From Loripinus fragilis (lineage: Eukaryota; Mollusca; Bivalvia; Lucinida; Lucinidae): 64,000 bases of DNA. Below the pieces are notes generated by a model. It was not told the DNA's origin. It saw only the letters and a program-made list of their open reading frames with translations, and ran no database searches. Of this stretch, positions 42,565-55,024 are shown one piece after another. The translations under genes and the position numbers were made by a program. The DNA is taken from the NCBI GenBank assembly GCA_964019695.1, contig OZ026524.1:20589509-20653508 (forward strand). Direction: 5' to 3'. Positions within the stretch are counted from its first letter, which is position 1; each line of letters starts with the position of its first letter.

Positions 42565-45025
42565 CATTGACTCATGGCGAGCTATTGTGATCATTGGATG
42601 CCTGTCGTGTGTCGTCAACAATTGCTTTAAAGGACATCTCCTTAACCATTGGCTGGATTTTAACCAAACTTGGCAGAAATGAACCTTATATGGCCCTCTT
42701 TAAAAATTGTTCAAATGGTTTTGGTCTGTTGCATATGTAGGTCACACAGGCTAAGAATAGATTTTCAAGATGAAAACTTTGAAAATCTTCTTCTGAAACC
42801 ACAAGGCCAAGAGTATGTAGCATCATCTAGTGGTCCTCTACCAAGTTTGTTGAAATTATGCCCCTGGGGCCAAAAATGGCCCCACCCTGGGGGTCACGTG
42901 TTTTACATAGGCTTATATAGTGAAAACAATGAAAAAATCTTGTCTCACAGTCTGAAACCATATGGCCTAGAGTCTTGTTATTTGGTATGAAGCATCACCT
43001 GGTGGACCTCTACCAAGTTTGTTCAAATGGCCCCACCCCGGGGTCACATGTTTTACATAGGCTTATATAGTGAAAAACAAAAAAAATCTTCTTGTCTGAA
43101 ACCATAAGGCCAAAAATGGCCCGCCCCTGGGGTCATGTGGCATCACCTGTGTGACCTCTACCAAATGTGTTCAAATTATGCCCCTTGGGCCAAAAATGGC
43201 ACCAACTTGGGGGGCTTATATAGTGAAAAACATTAAAAAAAATCTTGTCTGAAACCCTAAGGCATTGAGTCTTGATATTTTGTATGTATCATCACCTAGT
43301 GGACCTCTACCAAGTTTGTTCAAATTATGCGCCTGGTGCCAAAAATGGTCCGTCCCGGGGGCCACATGTTTTACATAGGCTTATACAGGGAAAAACATTG
43401 TCTGAAACCATAAGGCCTAGAGCCTTGATAATTGGTCTGTAGCATCACCTTGTGGGCCTCTACCAAGTTTTTTCAAATTATGCCCCTAGAATTTTATGAA
43501 AGAACGACAAACACTAGAGTAAGAGATAACAAGTTTTTCGTGTAGTGTTATCTCCCTTGACAAAATTACGTCCGAACATCATTTAACTTCATAAAAATGT
43601 GTTTCGTACGGTTTTTGGACCATTATTTTAGCCGAAGGCTGAGGATGGGATTCAAAAGGGCGTCCGTCGTCCGTTAACACTTTCAAACTTGAATGCATGT
43701 ATCTCTGAGCTCGGACCCAGTAATGTTCTTTGGGTCCGAGCTCTGAGACAGCTGGCCATCGAAATCAAATGTATATTCGATATACATCCTCTTGATCACC
43801 GGTTCTTTGGACAAATGATCCCTTGTTTTGTTTTATTTTTCTTCTTGTGTTGGTTGAGGGAGCTCATAAAAGCAAGTGAGTATGATCAGGAAATACCACA
43901 CTCACAAGCCGCAGATCAACACACGGTACCGCAAAGAAGGGCCACAGAACAATGACTGTTATCGCTATCTCTAAAAAACTGTCTGACGCCATCAGCAGAA
44001 AGCCAACAAGTACAGAAATAACCATATGTAAATCACCGTAGGTCCTTTTCCTTGCTCAAGGGACATCCAGTTAATGCACCAGCCATTTGTATTTGCCGCC
44101 CCCTCGGGGCCGGGGAATAGCGGGGCCTTTATCTTCATTTTTCAAAGCCCTGCTAAAAGCCCCGAAATGCGGGGCCAAATTTGTGGTAAAAATCACTAGA
44201 TGTAAAAAATAAGTAAAGGACGACTAATGTATCAGTCAGTTGTATCCACTGCTCCCCCACCTACGGGGAAGGGTGAGGGTAATGACCTTTCACTTTTCAG
44301 AGCCCTGGTATAAGTCCCGCCCTGTAGGAACAAGCTGATGATAACAACCCTTCTCTTAGCCCCGCCCTACACAATAGAAAATCTCACTTGGTTAAGTTTC
44401 TCAATGTAATAACCCCGGCACTTCCCCGGCCCTGCTGGGACAATCAAAATGTAATTACCCTGCACCTTAGCCCGGCTATTCAACAGCTATCTCCGTAGGT
44501 TGGGGGGGGGGGGGGGGCGTGGAAACAAATGACTGGTGCATAAAACGTCAGTCAGGCTTGGACCCCGCCATACGATAGTTTCTGTATCCGCCCTTGCACG
44601 AGAACATGCGAATTGACCACCAAAACCGCCAAGTTGCACCACTTTTGCTATATAATGGTTTGGGTGCGCTGTCGGACAAGTTATTATAGTATATAGTGGC
44701 CTATTTGAGCGGGAAATTTATTTAAAAACCCAGCACATGGGGTGGGGGTTAGGGGCACATTGTAGGTCAATTCCCGATAAGCAACACTACGTCCCCGGTT
44801 TACCCGGCCTCAAGAGGGGGGGGGGGGAAGGGGGCATACGAATGACTGGTGCATAAAGAATACATGGGCACGCAGTGACTCAGTGGTATAGTGCGATTCG
44901 AGACCGAGGGTAGCGGGTTCGGGCCTTACTGCACATGTCCTTGAGCAATACACACAAACCCTTCCTTATTACTGGTTCAACCCAACAACCCGCTCAGGAA
45001 GGCCCGCCCTAACACAACTGAAAAT

Positions 45026-45182
45026 AGGAGCCGCTGTGGTGTAGTGGATAAGCCACTTGCCTTGTAAACCAGGGGTCGCAAGTTCGATTCCCGGCTTCTC
45101 CAGTCTGTCGGATGAGACTTTAAGCCGTGGCCCCGTCTCCATATGACCTTAGCTGTTGGTGGGACGTTAAACACTAACACAA
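45026..45182 (+). repeat. tRNA-Thr-derived SINE (right-arm copy)
   Basis: Forward copy with acceptor-like GGAGCCG, A box, 'CTTGTAAACCAGGGGTCGC' and B box 'GTTCGATTCCCGG'. The anticodon stem has two mismatches relative to a functional tRNA-Thr(TGT), arguing against a real tRNA gene. Confidence 0.82.
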
Positions 45183-47999
45183 CAACAACTGAAAATTGTA
45201 GACTTGGACGTCAAGAATCAAATCAACCAAACAAACCAGTTAACGTCCCGATCCGAGTACGACGCTCTCCCTTCAAATGACACTTTTAGGAAAGCGTGTT
45301 CGTGTTATCATATATAGAGCTAGAGCATGCCTGCTTTATCTTAATCTAACTTTTTTTGTGGCTTTCCCTGGGTAGTAATCAGTACCGGGCCGGAAGGGTT
45401 TATGACTTGTGTGTTTATATTATGACGGGAGCATCCGAAAGCTCAACCGAAAGTGGATCTGGAGATGCCGGGAATCGAACCTGCGACCCCTGCTTTACAA
45501 GGCTTGTACAATGTAACGCTTATCCACTACACCACGGCGACTTGCAGATCAGTTTCTAATACAACTGCAGCTTACCGTTAACGCTAAAACAGTTCGGACA
45601 CAGAAACTTTAAACTTCCTCACAGCGAGCGGGGATCGAACCTCGGACCTCGCACTAAATATATAGTGCGCTAACTACTAACTAAATAGTTACCACGCTTT
45701 CTCAGTCCCTTCTAGATGACTGCAAAACAATGAGGACACATAGTTCTGAATAACAAAACAATGACCAAACACAAATGAGACCCCCACAAACATTTGAGCA
45801 ACAATAAATCAACAACAACTGACAGAACCATGCATCGCCTTATAACGGACAGCAGCCCGAGCAACCTATTATATCTAAAAAGCTATAAATACGTCAGCCA
45901 CGTCATTGAGTTTTAGGCCTGACCCACCGTCTCTATAAACTGTGATTGGGTGCAGGCTGTCGCCCGGGGGTGGGGGGGGGTGGGGGTACCCTATTTTTTC
46001 TTCATACGTAGGCTCGGGCCAAGCATCTACCGCTCACCACAAAAAAAAAGTATCAGGAATTTCAAGCACCCCAAAAAATATTTGAAATTTCAGCAACCCC
46101 AAAAAAATGTCCCCCTTCTGTACCTTGACCTTAGACCCTAAAATGCATAGAAATGACCCCTAAATATAGTCCAATTTTGTGATGACGCCAAAGAAATGTC
46201 CACAAAATCTTCATACCCCAAAAAATATTCATTTTTCTGAAAACCGGAACCCCCAAAAATTGACCCGAGACTCTGCATGTATGAAAATATCAGAGTACCG
46301 CCCTGGGGCTGTCGCATCTAGGTACCAAAACTCTCATAAACTGACTGATTTACTGGTTGTCTAGTGTAGTGGGGTGGGGGCTGGGCAGGTGTAGAAAAGT
46401 GCTATTGTCTTTATTTGTTAAGAACAATTTGCTGAACATTTTGTGTACGAGAGCGGGTGCGGGGGGGGGGGGGGGGGGGGGGGCTAGGTAGAGAACATTT
46501 AGTTTGTTGTGTTTTTCTGTTGCTGTTTTATTTTTGTTTTGCTTTTGTTAGTTATCGGTTAGAAACAAAGTTCTAAGGAATAGAGGTAGGCCTACATATG
46601 TAGCCCCCACCCCCCTTAAAAACATATTACTAGTATTTTGCTGAACATTGTGTTGGGGCTGAGTGGGGATATAGGGAATTGAACCCCGGGGATTGACTCT
46701 TAAGTGTGCACATGTAACGGACGTTGGTTCCGGGTTACATGTTAGAAATGAATTATTTTCTACGGGGTTGGGGAGAGAGAGAGAGAGGGAGAGGTGTTAG
46801 AAATGAACTGTAGTCTACCGGGGACAGGTACAATCTCCCGTGTACGTTGACTCCGGGGTAGATCTATGTGCAAGAAATGAATCATAGCTCATTCTCTGGT
46901 CTAGACCGAATCTACATTTGATAAAAGGCCTATGGACCCTATATTCAGTTTGCGACGCATGCTTGATGCCCGGCTTGATTGTCTATTCATACTTGCCAAA
47001 TGTGGGGCGGGTGCTCTTGGGCGGTGCTTTCACTTTAACCGTCTATGGAACAAAATATTCTAACCAATTAATGATTCCAAGGGACCACGTGCAGAATTTA
47101 ATTTAGCAGTTTCAGTGAAACAACACGTTTCTATCTCCGGCTGTCTAAGTGAGTTTTAAATGTATAAACACTGAAGCTGACTTTATTAATGAGGCGTTGA
47201 CGTCATGATTCTTATTGATTTTGTCACGTCATTTATGATATCATCGATGAGTGTGTATATGCTATAGTTTGTTTACACAGCGTGGATATACAATTCTTAA
47301 AATGTATTTATTGTGTTGTGTGGTAGAAAACAGAACATTTATTGCAGAAAATATTGTATTCTGGATATTTATTACATGAGTGACTCACAACAGAAATGGA
47401 GAGGTGAACCGAGTACGGTAGGAATTTGTTATTTTTTGGTTGCTATGCTGTTGGCAAATTCGTTTATCGGCCATTTTCATCACGGAGAAGAACACATTTT
47501 GAACCGGAAGTCGGTCAGTTTTTTGTGGAATACTTTTTGGCACCTATCACAGATTTTGGAATAAATTTGAGAGAAGATAGAAAAATCATTTGTGCATGTC
47601 GTGATATATGTGCTTAATTTCCAGTTTATTCGTAAAATGGTGTATTTTTCGTTTTTCTGAGGGAACTGTAACGCACTAAAAATCGACCTATTTAAACGCG
47701 TTCTTACAGCGATTTTGCAGATGCAACAACGTGATGATTGTTATTTTTTAACAGTTTCATACATGCAGATTTCATTTAGAAATCTTAAAAGTGTCTGTTT
47801 CAAATCAGTATGGCATGAGATGACGCTGAAATCACGAGGTGAAATCGGGGAAGAAAATTTTGATGTAGTCCCAAAGAACCGACGCACGTGAATTTTGTTT
47901 TTAAAAACCTACGCCAGGCCCATCATGATCTCCTACTGTACTGGGTAGTTTTGCATGTTTTTGTTGTCTTCTGACTTTTGTAGGCTCAACTTTTTTAGA

Positions 48000-48108
48000 A
48001 CAAAATATTTCAGGAATACCAGCAGAGTGTCAAATAGTTTGGCCCCAGATCAGACCCCATGTTTTGTCGGACCTGATCTGGGTCCAAACTGTTTGCAAGG
48101 GTTCGAAT
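48000..48108. repeat. copy of the 'GCAAACAGTTTGGACC' palindromic repeat
   Basis: 'GTGTCAAATAGTTTGGCCCC' and 'AGATCAGACC' face 'GGACCTGATCTGGGTCCAAA' and 'CTGTTTGCAA'. This is the best preserved copy of the family and lies just outside the right arm's outer end. Confidence 0.7.
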
Positions 48109-48171
48109 CCCATTGTATAGCATTCTATAGGCTTATTAATATACTCTATTTTGCTTTCGTGTATGAACTAG

Positions 48172-48298
48172 GACAGCCAAAGGAACAAACAACAGGCTTG
48201 CTTTGCACGTGCGACCCAGGAGTGGCTCGCTGTAAATCACATCAACAGTACTACTTCTGGCGAATGAATTCGATGATCGAAGCATATTGCACGGGCAA
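48172..48298 (+). CDS. candidate internal exon, cysteine-containing; weak
   Basis: A pyrimidine-rich tract ending 'GTATGAACTAG' is followed by 127 bp that read 'QPKEQTTGLLCTCDPGVARC' and then a Tyr/Trp-rich stretch ending 'MIEAYCTG', with a donor-like AA|GTGAGC at 48299. Boundaries would be phase 1 and phase 2. The four cysteines suggest an extracellular peptide, possibly upstream in the same gene as the exon at 57800, but nothing links them. It may be a chance frame. Confidence 0.25.
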
Positions 48299-48444
48299 GT
48301 GAGCTTGGCAGCTGTCAGTCAAAATTGTGTTATTCATGAGGCTATGAACGGTTGCAAAAATCTAAAGATTCCTTAAAGGAGTGCTTCGAAAATGTAAATA
48401 TAGTCATATAGTCCCACTTGATAGCTGCTTTACGTATTACTTGC

Positions 48445-48778
48445 CTTTTCGCTTACTGTAATGGCGGCGCCTCATGAATGCGTAATTAGGACTGGTCAAC
48501 CTTAGACATAGGTAAAAGCTGAAAATGAGGCGTGGTTTTATTCAAAAGTAACTGTAGTATCTTGTGCCATAACCTCATTCATTATTTAGTCTTTAAAACG
48601 CCTCATCCTTTAAACGCCAGCAAAATAACTGCATCTGAAAATGTCTATTTAACATAAGCATAGAGGCAAACATTGTAGGAGCAGTCTGATCTGGGTCCGC
48701 ACAGTTTGTCTATGAGGCTTCAAATATTTAGTGGACGACAAAAACAAACATTTTGTGATTATGCGCTTTAAGGGTTAA
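48445..48778. repeat. dispersed repeat, first copy (second at 54281-54645)
   Basis: 'TTACTGTAA.GGC.GC.CCTCATGAATGCGTAATTAGG', 'GACATAGGTAAAAGCTGAAA', 'AGGCGTGGTTTTATTCAAAA', 'AAGCATAGAGGCAAACATTG' and 'TTATGCGCTTTAAGGGTTA' are shared in the same order and strand. The copies differ in the middle, where the second has a longer hairpin ('GGACCCGGATCAGACTGCTC' against 'AGCAGTCTGATCTGGGTC'). Confidence 0.88.
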
Positions 48779-49254
48779 CAAGAAATATCTTTAAAAAAGA
48801 TATTCGGCGGCTCTCAAATACTGACGATAAACGCAACCAAATTCGCTGGTTTAGACGAGGGCGCAACACCCTTGGGCCCTTATAGTGCAACGAGAGGATT
48901 TACATGGTAGTAGCACGACTGATATGCCGATAGTCGGTCGGTTGAAAATGTCCGATAAACAAACAATTTTAACACAATTTACTCGAAAAAAAACGTTGAT
49001 TTTTTCTTTGATATTTTCCGACTTGAAAAGAGGATTTTTCATCCGAACATAGGAGAAAAGAAACGTTTTGGCATTGGGAATATAACCGTATAACGGCCAA
49101 AAAAGACTATTGTCGAAATATATGAAACAGACTATAATCATGTCCAGATATGGGAATTGGAAAAGTTACAAATATTTTATTTAAATAACGTAATATTACT
49201 GTAAAGTCCTTTCGAATTTATAATGCACTTCTTTACTGTTAGACTTCGAGCTAA

Positions 49255-49780
49255 AAAAGGTCCTGCTCCCCCCCTAGGGAATTTCGCAGACATATCCTAT
49301 CTTGAAGAGAATTTCAAGCCGCATCTTTTAAGAGATGTTTGCACTCTGTGCTCCGGGGCGTTAGTCTCTGACAGCCTGTTACATATGTTACTGTAACAAA
49401 CTAAGGAAAAAATCTAAATGAAAGTTTGAGCTACAGAAAGAAGACACTAAACCATATTATTATTCAAATTTCTTATGTAGTTTGCATGCTGGGTGCCTAG
49501 GCTACATAAAAGCAGCATTTTAAACAAAATTGCAGCCTTCTATGGTGTTATATGGGTTACATAGATTAAATTTCCCTTTGAAAGTTGAAATCATGACTAA
49601 CATCATTCATTTTACAGACGATTTGTGCATTTTTACAAGTGTTTTTAATCTTAGTTTACTAAAATATTCATTTGACTAATAGAAAAAACAAAGTTTGCTT
49701 TTCCACCTCAAACACATTGTTTTATATGAGCTATTAAACAACCCTACCCCAAATTTTAAGTAACCAATTTTGGTATCTAT
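49255..49780 (+). repeat. diverged repeat family, forward copy 1
   Basis: Shares with 50340-50770 the order 'AGAGATGTTTGCACTCT', a GTTAGCCTG-like segment, 'ACATATGTTAC', 'GTAGTTTGCATGCTG' and 'CTTC.TATGGTGTTATAT..GTTACAT'. Inverted copies occur at about 52640-53130 and 53390-53860 ('TAACATATGTAACAAGCTGT', 'GAGTGCAAACATTTCTTATT'). The family is old and no frame is conserved. Confidence 0.75.
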
Positions 49781-50339
49781 TATTGAAGAAAAATGTATGA
49801 AAATATTTGACACTCATGGATATCTTACATTTTTGGCACTGTCTTGCTAATGCAATAAAGAATCATACATTTGCAAGTTTGACATCAGGATCAGAGCACT
49901 TATTTAAGTATGTAACGTATGTTACATGGCATAATGAATGAGCAAGGAAATTTTCTTGGAAGTAAGAGATGATATTTCAGAAAAATACCGTTTTTCACAT
50001 GTTTTCCAATTAATCTCTAGCCTCTGGTGCCTTAGTCTTAGTATTTACAGTCATTGCTGATAACAAGCCTATGGAATTGTGTTACCTTTGTTATACATAA
50101 CCTTTTTAATCACATATTTCCTAATGCCTATAATATTGAAATATATAGATATATAGATAGAAAATAATAGTTCTCATTTAAATGACACAATTTAATAAAT
50201 ATTCCTATTAAATAAAATTATTCAAAAACAATCTTTATTCAAGTCACCCTCACAATGTCTATCATTGTGTCTGCTTCTATTGCAAAATAATCACCCATTT
50301 CATCATAACCAGTAGAATCCTGGCATTGTATTAGGACTG

Positions 50340-50770
50340 CAAACTGAGTACAATCCTTTTCCTCTCCACCCCTTTGGGAATTGTGCAGACATATCTTACC
50401 TTAAAGAACAATTCAAGCTGCATCAAATAAGAGATGTTTGCACTCTATTAACTAGGGGGTTAGCCTGTAATGGTATGATACGTATGTTACCATATCAATT
50501 TAAGAATAAATGAATTGAAAGTCTGAGAAACAGAAAGAAGACATAAAACTATCTATTTATTTGAATTATTCATGTAGTTTGCATGCTGAATACCTTTGAT
50601 ACATAAGAAAAGATTTTTTTAACAAATATACAGCTTCCTATGGTGTTATATGTGTTACATTAATTAAGATTACTTTTTAAAATTGGTAATTGTGACAAAC
50701 ATCACTTGTACGCATTTTGTGTGATCCTTCTCTTTAGCCATCAAAAGACTTAATTTTCTTTGTATGTGTG
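50340..50770 (+). repeat. diverged repeat family, forward copy 2
   Basis: Lies about 1.09 kb downstream of copy 1 in the same orientation. Landmarks include 'AGAGATGTTTGCACTCTATT', 'GATACGTATGTTACCAT' and 'CTTCCTATGGTGTTATATGT'. Confidence 0.75.
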
Positions 50771-50879
50771 GCCAGTGCCAGCGTCAAACAACTTGACTCA
50801 GCCAAACTTGAATCCTTAGCATTCTTCAAAAGCAGAAACAGCATGTCAGTGCCATGGGACCAAACACCTGATTAAATAT

Positions 50880-51520
50880 GGGTTTAATGCCATTTCACAT
50901 ATATGAAAACAATGGAGTATGACTCTGGTATATATCTCTTCCTGTTAAGTGACAAGAGCAACTTAACTGCAGCTGCCTCTGCATCCATGCTACTCAAATG
51001 ATTACTTTGCTCTGATTTTGCAAAATCTAAGTCTCTACCGTGTACCTCTAAGAATACTTTAAAATTTCTGACATTGGTCAAACAGAAATTTGATAGGCTG
51101 CTTTTTAGCATCATTTGCCATGGAACCTATCCAGTCTTTTGGTGCTTGAGTCCTCAGGTCTTAGATCAATAGTATTTTGCTGCGCCCAAAGAACTTTATA
51201 AGTTTTCTTTAGTTACAATGTTGACTCTTGATGGTTTTGGCAGACCTTCTGAAACCATTTCTGTTACACCTTGAAAGTTATCTGGTATAAGAGAAAGAAT
51301 ATGAAGTTGGACATTGCCATCAATTATGTTTGGTTGTTTTTTGATGTCAGTACATTGAAGCATGTCTTAAAATAATGTAAAACCTATGATTTCTCAGTTT
51401 TTGCAGCCATATCATTAGCTGTTGCATTCAAAAGAAGGAAAGTGGACTATAGGTAGAATGGGATAACCAGTAGTTCTATATTATGCTCTATGGAAGATTT
51501 ATACAGAGTAAACAAGTTGA
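50880..51520 (-). pseudogene. possible decayed coding relic, unidentified
   Basis: The minus strand has protein-like fragments in different frames, for example 'DAEAAAVKLLLSLNRKRYIP' (from 51114 downward) and, upstream near 51310-51210, 'VTEMVSEGLPKPSRVNIVTK'. In-frame stops separate them. This resembles a retroelement or transposon remnant more than a host gene, but no motif allows a family name. Confidence 0.25.
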
Positions 51521-52639
51521 TAAGGTGCCTCATTTCATGATCCATTGAAAACACTGAAATTGAAAACACCTGCCTCTGATTGTGTAATCAAAAAGGATGT
51601 CAATACAATGCCCTTGCTCAATTATTATGACGAGTTATATATGTTACATCCTTTAATAAGTGCTCTTATCTTAGAAACTTAGTGAATCATTGAATTGAAA
51701 GGGTCTAATTTGCGCTCTGTTCATCCTGCATTTCATTGCTTTACCTGTTGCGATACATCTAGTTCGTTTATCTGAAGGGAAAGAGTAACCTCGGTTTCAG
51801 CACTTCAGAAGTACTAAGACTTCAAATAAGTTTTTGAATGCTTGGGGAAAGATAATAAGTGCAGAGACATTATTAGATGAAAAATATGTGGGATGCATGT
51901 ATGGAAAGGCTACATTTATAAAAGATAAACAGCTAAGATATGATTCTTTATCACAGAAATATCAAAGTACATCAGTCCAGGTACTCATTGCTCTTAATGG
52001 CATAGTTTTCTTCCTTGTAAGGCTTTAGTCTCTCTCCTACTTGCAGAGTATCACTTGAAACACATACTCAAAGAGCCAACTATTAGGAATTCATATCAGT
52101 TTCCGAATGTTCCAAGCCGTAAATGGCAAAATTGGAAAGTTGATAATGGCTCATCAATTTTGGGTGGACTGGTGGTAAAATTGAATAACAGTAAATGATT
52201 GAAATATTGTGTGATGATTCTACTAGTTGCATGGAGGCGTGTGATAATAATGATTACCACAGAAGCAGACAACGACAAACGTTTATCATGAGTGTTAAAT
52301 CGATGAGAAATAGTTTGGACCATTTCATTTATTGCATTTTCTTGTAAAAATGTAAAACTGTCTTTTCTATTTGTGGCTCTATATTTAGCATTATATGCAC
52401 AGTATTAGGAAATGTGTCCAAAAGGTCATTGATAACACTTGTAACACCAGTCCATGGGCTTGATAATCAGAAATGAATATAATTTTTAGTGTTTTGGCAC
52501 CAAAGACTTATAAGTACACATTAAGTGTCCTGATCTTTAACTTAATGACATCTTGTAGATATATGAGCAAGACAGACTAAGAAAATGAAAAATATCCATA
52601 GGCTGTAATCGCTTTCATGTGTTTTACTTAAACGGTAAT

Positions 52640-53130
52640 AACAAAATTCGCTTCTCTGTAAAACTGGGAGTAGGGTTGTGTATTAGCTCCTATAAGACAA
52701 TATATTTAAGATAGAAAAGCAAACTTGGTTTTTCTTATTCATCAATTGAGTTTATGTTTGTAAAATCTAATAAAACAGTTTGAAACCAAGTCAGTTTGAA
52801 ACCAAGTCATAGTAGTTGTTTAACTACATGACGATAGCCACAATTATAGCTTTTAAATTATAATTAGGTTCATGTAACGCACATAACACCACAGTTAGCC
52901 GTATTAATGTTACACAGCTTCCATATGTAGTAAAGACATCCAGTATAAAGACTATAAGAATGTCAATTTATTAGATAATTTTAATGCCTTCTTTTGGAAG
53001 CTCAAACATTTAAATTTCTTATTCTCAAATTGATATAGTAACATATGTAACAAGCTGTTACAGGCTAACGCCCCGACTTACAGAGTGCAAACATTTCTTA
53101 TTAAATGCACATTGAATGGTTACATAAGAT
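52640..53130 (-). repeat. diverged repeat family, inverted copy 1
   Basis: Reverse-complement landmarks of the 49255 family: 'AAACTGGGAGTAGGGTTGTG' (against 'CAACCCTACCCCAAATTTTA'), 'GTAACATATGTAACAAGCTG' and 'CTAACGCCCCGACTTACAGA' then 'GTGCAAACATTTC'. Confidence 0.65.
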
Positions 53131-53389
53131 GTAATTTGTCTGCAGAATTCCAAAGGGGATTAGGATGGAGCAGGCCCTTACTCAGCTTGATGTCAAAATA
53201 CTGTTTGATGATTTTACTTATCACGCTAACATATGTAACGCTCTCTGATCTTTAAAACTTGATGACAACTAGCAGATCTATAAGTCTTTATCATAGGAGC
53301 CAGTTTAAAATCCCTAAACAATGTAAGATATCCAACAGCTGCGAGTTTTTTTTTCACACTTTTAGCTCAAACTTTCAAACTACATTTCC

Positions 53390-53860
53390 TTTATTTGATA
53401 GAGTAACGCATGTAACACGCTGTTTCAGACTAACGCCCCAACATAGAGAGTGCAAACATCCCTTATTCAATGCAGCTTGAGTTGTACTATAAGAAGGAAT
53501 ATGTCTGCAAAATTCCCTCGAGGAGATTAAAACATTTTTAGGCATATCTTACGTAAAGACAATGAGCTTGCCCATTTATTACATCAGGTAACATATGCTA
53601 CAGCCTCTGATATAAAAATTTTGCAACAAACTTGCAGATTTATGAGTCTTTTCATATAAGCAAATAAATCCCAAACAATGAAGCTCATTCATCAACTGCA
53701 AATATTTTTTAACAATTTTTACTTTAGTTTTAATACCAAACATTTCACCTTAAAACTGGGTAGGGGTAGGGTTGTTTAATTGCTTATTTCAGAAAAAATA
53801 TTTAAGCTAGGAAAACAAACTTTAATTTTTCTGTTAGCCAATTGCATAAGCTAGTCAGAC
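53390..53860 (-). repeat. diverged repeat family, inverted copy 2
   Basis: 'GTAACGCATGTAACACGCTG', 'CTAACGCCCCAACATAGAGA' and 'GTGCAAACATCCCTTATTCA', then 'AAACTGGGTAGGGGTAGGGT'. The two inverted copies are about 360 bp apart at the cysteine-free 'GTGCAAACAT' landmark, so the internal arrangement differs from the forward pair. Confidence 0.65.
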
Positions 53861-53986
53861 ATGGTTAAAAACATTTTGCAAAACACACAGAGAGATTGTG
53901 AATGTAAATGATGTTAGCTACACTTGCAAATTTTAATGGGTTATCTGATTTATGTAACGCATATGACACCTTAGGAAGCCGTAAAA

Positions 53987-54938
53987 AATGTGGGTTCAGT
54001 GTGTATACGGTTAGGATTTTCATGAAATGCACGCACGTTTGCGCGGCCCAAACAGCTTGTGAGCTCTTTACCAAAATATAAAACCTGGTTTCCCTTGCTT
54101 AGCAGATGAAATAGCCGAACCACGCCCAGAGATGAATATCAAAATTGCCTCCTTTACAGTAAGCGAAAAGTCTATTAATATATGCGATAAGTGATAAAAA
54201 ATCATGAGCTGGCGCCGGTGAAAATTGTGTAGTTCTCAGAGAGGTGGTCAGAATTCTTCGGCTCGATCTGTATTATAGGACTTTTTGGTTACTGTAAAGG
54301 CAGCACCTCATGAATGCGTAATTAGGACTGGTCAACCTCAGACATAGGTAAAAGCTGAAAAGGAGGCGTGGTTTTATTCAAAAGTAACTGTATCATCTTG
54401 CGCCATTACCTCAGTATAGACGCAAAAACGCATTGTTTAGTCCTTAAAACGTCAGCAAAATAACTGCATCTGAAAATGTCTATTTAACATAAGCATAGAG
54501 GCAAACATTGTGGACCCGGATCAGACTGCTCCTACAGAAGCAGTCTGATCTGGGTCTACATTGTTTGTCTATGAGACTTTTAATATTTTTAAACTAGTGG
54601 TCGACAAAAACATATATTTTGTGATTATGCGCTTTAAGGGTTAAACAATGTGAGTTCAGTTTATACACAGTTAGGATTTTCATGAAATGCACGCACGTTT
54701 GCGCGGCCCAAGCAACTTATTTATTCTCACCAATTTATAAATATATAACCTGATTTCCCTTGTTTAGCAGATGAAATAGCGAACCACGCCCAGATATGAA
54801 TATTAAAGTTGCCTACTTTACAGTAAGCGAAAAGTCTATTAATATATGCGATAAGTGATAAAAGATGATGAGCTGGCGCCGGTGAAAGTTGTGTAGTTCT
54901 CAGAGAGGTGGGCAGAATTCTTCGGCTCGATCTGTATC
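53987..54938. repeat. ~660-bp tandem duplication (unit 53987-54645, partial second unit 54646-54938)
   Basis: 'TTCATGAAATGCACGCACGT', 'TTGCGCGGCCCAA', 'GAACCACGCCCAGA.ATGAAT', 'TTTACAGTAAGCGAAAAGTC' and 'GATGAGCTGGCGCCGGTGAA' are repeated at +660. Between them lies the second copy of the 48445 repeat. The motif TTTACAGTAAGCGAAAAG at 54157 is partly inverted at 54281-54298 and fully at 48446-48461, suggesting element ends. Confidence 0.85.
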
Positions 54939-55024
54939 AGAGTAATCTGTGCCTTCTTCACTTGAAGTAACTTCAATTATAAACTCGATTACTTCCTCTA
55001 CTGCAATGGATGTCTCCCATTTAA

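Larger units (their letters stand above)
32572..47938 (-). repeat. right arm of the giant inverted duplication (~15.4 kb)
   Basis: Reverse complement of the left arm from CTAGCTTGAAAATCACAC at the inner end to the GATCTCCTACTG end at about 47938. It lacks the 3492-bp transposon and ~95 bp including one MITE terminus. The outer flank beyond 47940 ('TACTGGGTAGTTTTGC') differs from the left outer flank, which is block B. All arm elements recur here in mirror orientation at the coordinates given in the left-arm entries. Confidence 0.97.

Noticed and set aside
45950..46364. Two plus-strand frames in the right arm without left-arm counterparts of the same length
   Set aside because: They come from degenerate C/G-run phrases where homopolymer length differs between arms, so a frame opens by chance.
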